From positions 78,683,668-78,747,667 of the forward strand of contig OY804576.1 of the NCBI GenBank assembly GCA_963680875.1: a DNA stretch of 64,000 nucleotides, written 5' to 3'. A program made the position numbers and the translations under genes. The stretch comes from Bathymodiolus brooksi (Eukaryota > Mollusca > Bivalvia > Mytilida > Modiolidae). Positions 57,430-64,000 of this stretch are shown here, in pieces. Below the pieces are notes generated by a model. That model worked only from the letters and a program-made list of their open reading frames with translations. It did no database searches and was not told the origin of the DNA. Position 1 is the stretch's first letter, and every line of letters begins with the position of its first letter.

Positions 57430-58826
57430 CTTGTGACAATTCAAAACATCTGTCCATAGACCTTTCCCAAATCCGTCCTTTTACTTGTAGCAATCACAAC
57501 ATCTGTCTATAACCTCATCTCAGAGTCACCATTTTACGTGTGGCAATCGCAACATATCTGTCCATAGACCCATTCCCGAACCACCTTTTTACTTGTGGCA
57601 ATCACAACATCTGTCCATGGATCCGGACCTATCACAGAGCCACCTTTTTACTTGGGGTTATTAAAACATCTGTCATAGACCAATCACAGAGCCACATCTT
57701 TACTTGTGACAATCAAATCATCCGTCTGGCCATAGACCTATCCCAGAACTTTTTTTACTTGTGGTAATTAAAACATTTGTCCATAGAACAATCTTTTTAC
57801 TTGTGGCAATCAAAACATTTGTCCATAGACCCATCCTAGAGCTACGTTTTTACTTGTGGTAATCAAAACATCTGTCCATAGACCCATCCTAGAGCCACCT
57901 TTTTACTTATAGCAATCATAACATCTGTCCATAGACCCATCCTAGAGCCACGTTTTTACTTGTGGCAATCAAAACATCTGTCTATAAACCCATCCTAGAG
58001 CCACCTTTTTACTTGTGGCAATCAAAACATCTGTACATAGACCCATCCTAGAGTCACCTTTTTACTTGTGGCAATCAAAACATCTGTCCATAGACCCATC
58101 CTAGAGCCACCTTTTTACTTGTGGCAATCAAAACATATGTCCATAGACCCATCACAGCGCCACTTTTTAACTTGTGGCAATCAAAACATCAGTCATAGAC
58201 CCATCCCAGTGCCACCGTTTGACTTGTGGAAATCAAAATACCTGTCCATAGACCCATCCCAGCGCCACTGTTTTACTTGATAGACCCACCCCAGTGCCAC
58301 CGTTTGACTTGTGGCAATCAAAACATCTGTCATAGACCCATCCCAGTGCCACTTTTTTACTTGTGGCAATCAAAACATCTGTCCATAGACCCATCCCAGT
58401 GCCACCGTTTGACTAGTGGCAATCAAAACATCTGTCATAGACCCATCCCAGTGCCACCGTTTGACTTGTGGCAATCAAAACACCCGTGTATAGATTTACC
58501 CCGAGCCACCTTTTTACTTGTGGCAATTAAGACATCTGTCAGACTCATCCTAGAGCCACCTTTTTACTTGAGGCAATCAAGACACCCGTGTATAGACCCA
58601 TTATAGAGCCACCTTTTACTTGCCGCAATCAAAATACCCGTGTATAGACCCATCACAGAGCCACGTTTTTACTCGAGGCAATCAAAACACCGTGTATAGA
58701 CCCATTCTAGAGACACTTTTTACTTGTGGCACTCACAACACCCGTGTATAGACCCATCACAGAGCCATCTTTTTACTTGAGGCAATCAGGACACCCGTGT
58801 ATAGACCCATCACAGAGCCACCTTCT
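57430..58826. repeat. Minisatellite, about 24 units of 55-60 bp
   Basis: Units read ctgtccatagacccatccca, then gagccacctttttacttgtg and gcaatcaaaacat, with variants such as 'acccgtgtatagaccc' grouped at the right end. Unit variants cluster, as expected for local duplication. Open frames here are artefacts. Confidence 0.9.
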
Positions 58827-58924
58827 CTGAAATTATATCCATTGACTTATGGTTTAAGATCGCTGGATAAAACGATTAACCATCGAACTTCCCATTGCCT
58901 AGCAATCTCACTCCATAACCAAAT

Positions 58925-59172
58925 GGGGTTAGGGGTTAGGTTAATGATGCTTAACGCCATTTTCAATAACATTTTTTTTTGGTTGAGAAAACCGGAGTAC
59001 CCGGAGAAAGCCACCGACCTGTCGCAAGTCAATGACAAACTTTATCACATAATGTTGTATCGAGTACACTTCGCCATGAGCGGGATTCGAACTCACAACA
59101 TTAGAGGTGGTAGGCACTCATTGCACAGGTAGCTGTAAACCCAACTATCATACGATCACGATCATGACACCC
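58925..59172 (-). mobile_element. SINE family 1, nearly full-length
   Basis: Minus-strand copy; ggggttaggggttaggttaa tail side, a T-run replacing part of the middle, and a well-kept head with gcgggattcgaactcacaac on the + strand. Confidence 0.78.
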
Positions 59173-59703
59173 CTGTACCCCAATACCCAATAGCTATAAA
59201 TTCAGACTCCTGTTGGAAGAGTAAACATGCTTGGATGCTCAAAATTGTAAAAAAAAATCAACAAAAAAACACAACACGATGTTTATGGTAAAGTTATGGA
59301 CTCCGAGCATGTATATAGCGTAATTTAATATGATAATATAGACATATTACCTCCGAACTTGAAAATATTTATAAATAGTAGGGGTACATTTGGAAATCTT
59401 TTCCACTTCTGATACAGTTTTGAGTCATCAAAATACAACCTATAAATATTAAGAACCTTTGATCATACACTCTTAGACACGAACAGGTTAAAATAAAGGA
59501 AAGGGATAAGACGTAATTAAAATCAGTTTCATTGAAAATATATGCAATCGGAAAGTTAAAAAAGTGGGATTTCACGTCAGAAGCGCATCATGTAGTTGTG
59601 AGTAGTGACAAGTTCACCGTACATACATGTATTTGTTGAACAATATGTTATTTTAATTGTGCATTGTTTCACAGGCGCTCGAGGCACGGACCAACCCCTT
59701 TTT
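59173..59703. other. Intergenic sequence, no feature recognised
   Basis: AT-rich sequence without recognisable gene or element. Confidence 0.3.
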
Positions 59704-61204
59704 TAGCTCACCTGTGTGAGTTATTGCCATCACTTGGCGTCCGTCGTCCGTCTGTAAACTTTAAAAAAAATCTTCTCCTCTGAAACCACCGGGCCAATTT
59801 AAACCAAACTTAGCCTGAATCATCCTTAGGGGATTCCCTTTAAAAGATAAGTCCAATGACCCTGCCGACCAACCATCATGGCCGCCATGTCTATAAATAG
59901 AACATATGGTAAAATTGCAGGTTTTTGGGTAAAAATTCAAAAACCGTTAATAAAAACAGAAATCTGACATGGGGTACAAATGATCAGCACAGCAAGATCT
60001 ACCTACCCTGCAATTTTGATTACCTATCTTGGAGTTATTGCCCTTTTTTCATCAATTTTTTTAAAATATTAATACTTTTCGTCATATATTTAAAAAACTA
60101 TAAGAGATAGATGTTAAGTTTAAATTGCAAAAATATGCAGCATGTCAAGATCTACCTACCATGCAGTTTTTAAATAAATTCCATTATCCATTTTGGAGTT
60201 TTTTCCCTTTTTTCATCAAAATTTCAAAATTTTAATACTTTTCGTCCTTTATTTAAAAAACTATAAGAGATAGATGTTAAGTTTAAACTGCAAACATGTT
60301 CAGCCTGTCAAGATCTACCTACACTTACAATTTTTAGCTCACCTGTATGAGCTATTGCCATCACTTGGCGTTCTTCGTTCGTCTGTAAGCTTTTTAAAAA
60401 ATCCTCTCCTCTGAAACCACTGGGCCAATTTAAACCAAACTTGGCCTGAATCATCCTTACGGGGTTCCCTTTAAAAGATATGTCCGATGACCCTGCCGAC
60501 CAACCATTATGGCCGCCATGTCTATAAATAGAACATAGGGGTAAAATCAGCCAAAAAAGCAATGCACAAATCCAGAAAAATCCTTTAGAGTATATTGCAA
60601 TTAAATTTGATACATAGGTAATAATCTTTCAGAATTATGGTTGAGGACCCCATCTCCCATCAAACATGGCCACCATCGTTACTATAAATAGAAAATTAGT
60701 GAAAAAATTAATTAAAAAATTATTTTAATATCCTGTAAAGAGTCAAATACAATCAAACCATATGGAAAGAATGCATATGTGGTCTTCTTTCAAAATTTTG
60801 ATTGGAGACCTCCGGCTGTCTTCCAACGTGGCCGTCACTGTTACAAAAAATAGAAAATTATTGTCAAAAGACATATTTTAAAATCGGCTGGTAAAAAGCC
60901 AGTTGCCACCAAACTTTATGGAAATGATGCATATATGATCCACTTTCAGACTTATGGTTGCTAACCCTGGTCGCTTATGAAAAATGGCTGCTATCATTAC
61001 TAAAAATAGATTTTTTTTAATTCTTTAAATATTGTAAAGAGCCAATGTTGCTACCAAACTATAAAGGAACAATGCATATATAATTCTCTTTCAGACCATG
61101 AATGATGACCTCGACTGTCATCAAACATGGCCGTTGCCGCTTCTCAAACTTGAAAATTAGTGATAAAAATCAGGAAAAAATAGAAAACTATTGAAAAAAT
61201 TTGA
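59704..61204 (+). repeat. Two related blocks of the agctcacctg repeat
   Basis: tagctcacctgtgtgagtta at 59704 and tagctcacctgtatgagcta at 60335 start two blocks sharing about 200 bp (ccaatttaaaccaaacttgg, gccgaccaaccat). Between them, a roughly 180-bp unit with caagatctacctacc and ttaaaaaactataagagat is present twice. 60600-61200 continues with degenerate 'atggccacc'-type units. Confidence 0.75.
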
Positions 61205-62118
61205 TTCTTCTCCTCAGGAACCGTTTGGCCAAATGAACCGAAACTTGGTAGGAAGCATCTATGGGAAGTCCTCTGTTGTGATTGTTCATTTCGTCCCGAT
61301 CCGTTAACAAATATGGCCACCATAGACAATTCTTGTTTCTGATTGGATGATTTCTAAAAAAAATCTTCTCCTCTGAAACCGCTTTGCCAAATGAGCCGAA
61401 ACTTGGTATGATGCACCTATGGGAGGTCCTCTATAAAGATTGCTCATTTCGTCCCGATCCATTAACAAATATGGCTGCCACAGGCAATTCTTGTTTCTAA
61501 TTGGTCGATTTCTAAAAATCTTCTCTTCTGAAACTGCTTTGCCAAATGAACCGAAACTTGGTAGGAAGCATCTATGGAAGGTTCTCTATAAGGATTGCTC
61601 ATTTTGTCCCGATCATTAACAAACATGGCCGCCACAGGCAATTATTGTTTTTGATTGGTCAATTTCTAAAAATCTTCTACTCTGAAGCAGCTTGGACAAA
61701 TGGACTGAAACATGGTAGGAAGCATCTATGGAAGGTCCTCTATGGAAATTGCTCATTCTGTTTTGATCTGTTAACAAACATGGGCATCATAGGCAATTCT
61801 TGTTTCTTATTGGTCGATTTCTAAAACAGCTTTTCCTCTGAAGCCACTTGGCCAAATGATATGAAACTTGATAAGAAGCATCTATGGAAGGTCTTCTATA
61901 GAGATTGCTCATTTCGTTTTGATCCATTAACAAACATGGCTGCCACAGGCAATTCTTGTTTTAGATTGATCAATTTCTAAAAATCTTCTTCTCTGAAACT
62001 GCTATGCCAAAATGACCAGAAATTTGGTGGGAAGCACCTATGGAAGGTTCTGTATTAAGTTTCATTAAAGCAGAATGAAAGGTGAGCGACACAGGCTCAA
62101 CCCACTGAGCTTCTAGTG
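61205..62118 (+). repeat. Block of six 155-bp units, partner of the 19-20 kb block
   Basis: Unit starts near 61205, 61367, 61519, 61676, 61830 and 61986. The last four units appear in the same variant order as at 19639-20160 (for example cattctgttttgatc, then ccttttcctctgaagcc-type units) and the same closing 'gcgacacaggctcaacccac'. Confidence 0.85.
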
Positions 62119-63001
62119 CTACCTTTCTGTTTGCAAATTTATTTTCAACAAAATTACTTTATTTCTTTATTATTTCATCTCATTTTCCTTATTTTAACTT
62201 GTTCGTGTCAATATTCATACAATCTTATGTTAACATCCAATTGCATTTGTCGACCTTTATACTAATAATAGATTATTAGTATCTATATAGGGTCGACACC
62301 TGCAATCTGTACTTTTTTAAAACATATTCAATCTTCTCTCCTGAAGTTTAATATTAAGTTGGGAGATGTTTCTCTCTTCTACAGCTGTTGCGAGGTCCAC
62401 TGGGCACTTGATGCATTTACGAATATAATGATGAAAATTGGTCCTAATGTACCTGCCCTTGATGGCCTCTGTATCTGGATGATGCAAATTTCCTCCATGT
62501 ACATTGGCCACGAGGAGGACTTTAATTTCATTTTAATATCATTTTGTATAATCATTTTCAGTCTAAATGTCCTGTAGGCACCGGCCCTTGATTACCTCTG
62601 TATATGAATGGCATTGCTCTCATGCATGTACATTGGTCATCATGGGGAGGACGCTGGATCTGCCTTCTGTTATTGAATTAGCCCCTTGTAAATATAAAAG
62701 GGTTTATTTCTATTTCGGTGTTCAGAAGAAGTTAATAACTGATTAAATATCAACAAATGATATATATTTATTATTATTATTATTTTTTGTTTTTGTTTTT
62801 TTTTGTAATTGCCCAGTGGACTCTTCCAAATATTATACTCATCAGAGACATAGATATGTTTGATACTCATGTACCAATCTAATTTCTGCAAATTGCTTGT
62901 TTGTATACTGTTTATTACATTTATGTATTAGAATGTTTATTGTTTTTTGTGTGTAATATAAATCACCGTAATGACTCTGCCCCTTGCTGGGACCTTGATT
63001 G
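62119..63001. mobile_element. Probable retroposon 3' region with a pentanucleotide tail
   Basis: Related pieces 'cttgatggcctctgtatctg' and 'cttgattacctctgtatatg' lie 130 bp apart. The end cttgattggacaataaaatc leads into ttatc repeats, like some LINE 3' ends. No reverse transcriptase was seen. Confidence 0.35.
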
Positions 63002-63034
63002 GACAATAAAATCTTATCTTATCTTATCTTATCT
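63002..63034. repeat. ttatc microsatellite
   Basis: Six to seven copies of ttatc in a row. Confidence 0.9.
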
Positions 63035-63104
63035 GTAAAAAAAATAGTCCTCGCATTCAAATTTAGAATTTTTGAAATTATAAAATTGTAATATAACACC
63101 TTTC

Positions 63105-63137
63105 AACTGGGAGTAATGTGTTTTATTACTCCCAGTT
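63105..63137. repeat. Perfect 13-bp hairpin
   Basis: aactgggagtaat (63105-63117) and attactcccagtt (63125-63137) are exact complements around gtgtttt. Confidence 0.85.
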
Positions 63138-63445
63138 TTCAATGAGTGCGTTTTTTGTTTTGTTTTATTTGATTTTATTTATTTTATTTATTTTTCGTTC
63201 TAGTTACTATTGTTGTTGTCCTGTCCTTTGTTTTTTGCTTTGTGCAGCACTTTATTTATTTTTTGAATGTAACTAAACAATTGTTGTTATTATCGGAGAA
63301 TTAGTCAACACCGGGAATTAAATAACTTCAGTACAATATACAAAGTCCGCGATTCGGATTTGTACTTGATTTTAGACAATCGGATAATCGAGTTGACCCC
63401 GCATGCTCGAAATATGGCGGGAAGTCTTTATGATGCAAATTAGGT
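63138..63445. other. T-rich intergenic sequence before the candidate promoter
   Basis: T-rich and tttta-type runs, then sequence with more CG. No element recognised. Confidence 0.3.
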
Positions 63446-63580
63446 AGTATAAAACATTTGATTACGCATTCGGTTTGACACTCGAAGAAAGTACACGTAT
63501 AGAATATACAACATAGAAACCAAACACATTGTAAGGACTAATTGTGATCATTTTGAGATTTATGTAAACAACAGGAAATG
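63446..63580 (+). promoter_or_regulatory. Candidate promoter and first exon of a downstream gene
   Basis: A TATAAAA element at about 63449 is followed by non-repetitive sequence with several CG dinucleotides. At 63579-63586 a consensus donor ATG|gtaagg follows the leader-like stretch. No coding sequence is established. Confidence 0.3.
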
Positions 63581-64000
63581 GTAAGGACTATAGTCTATCG
63601 GTTTCTGCTCAATGGAATTTGATAATGTTTACATCCAATGGCTCAAATGACATTATTTTGTTTTCAGTATGTTTTTCGACTACATCCCGAGTATTCATCA
63701 TTCAACAAATTTATAGAGAAAAATATTTCTATGATGAACATCATAAATTAATAAAAGAAAGAATTTTATTTAGAACATCGAAATTTGATTTCCTCACCCC
63801 CCTCCCCCCAAAAAAACACCATACTTTTTTTTTTCATATTATATTACTGTTTCTTATTTATGGTACTAGTGGTTCCTCATCATGTACTCTGGCCTATAAT
63901 ATGGGGTGGTACCAGGTACGTTTACCTATTTAAAATGGTAATTGGTACCATATACCTCCTAATTGAAAAAAAAAGTGTTGTATAAGATATTTATGAAAAA

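Noticed and set aside
57540..58606. Repeated open frames (SIDPSQ.., HRPIPVPP..)
   Set aside because: Minisatellite translated in several frames.
1089..59130. Possible tRNA genes at B-box-like motifs
   Set aside because: They are parts of SINE copies; no intact cloverleaf with an acceptor stem was found.

Overview
The window is AT-rich animal nuclear DNA with spliced genes, long introns and a very heavy load of dispersed repeats. The best guess is a mollusc, probably a bivalve. This rests on the SINE families, on repeats carrying phrases such as 'accaaacttgg' and 'atggccgcca', and on a Tc1 element plus LINE and Penelope-like remnants. No species-level marker was recognised. No prokaryotic operon, rRNA, tRNA gene or CRISPR array was seen.

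Three genes can be reconstructed by carrying codon phase across GT-AG splice sites. (1) On the + strand, 1330-21134 holds the 3' part of a SPATA7 homologue, a ciliary protein. It has five supported exons and possibly an 18-nt microexon; its 5' exons lie before the window. (2) On the - strand, 28156-24474 holds a small Ser/Thr/Pro-rich protein of about 165 residues in three coding exons; it was not recognised. (3) On the + strand, 34843-54283 holds a gene of at least 12 exons for a basic and acidic, probably nuclear, protein. It starts with an RTYSK motif and was also not recognised. Genes 1 and 2 converge. Genes 2 and 3 diverge, and the roughly 5 kb between them is filled by nested transposons.

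Region by region: 1-650 holds tandem units of a dispersed repeat. 1.3-21.1 kb is SPATA7, with a 234-bp hAT-like MITE carrying a perfect 8-bp target duplication (9.7 kb), a 7 x 60-bp tandem array (11.7 kb), a 1590-bp Tc1 element with perfect 26-bp ends (15.3 kb) and a block of 155-bp units (19-20.2 kb). 21.1-24.4 kb is the intergenic gap between the two converging genes. 24.4-28.2 kb is gene 2, with a Penelope-like reverse transcriptase relic in its intron. 29.0-34.3 kb holds a MITE, a 117-bp-arm foldback, a 5'-truncated LINE and a pair of inverted ends about 4.3 kb apart. 34.8-54.3 kb is gene 3, with SINEs in most long introns, a 950-bp minisatellite and an unusual 44-bp tandem array that multiplies one 5' splice site fivefold. 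55-63.3 kb is gene-free repeat DNA (SINEs, a 58-60-bp minisatellite and 155-bp-unit blocks). 63.4-63.6 kb may be the promoter and first exon of a further gene.

The three genes have no evident joint pathway. The most unusual signals are the multiplied splice donor in gene 3, the reading-frame break in its penultimate exon, and the nested insertions between the divergent genes.
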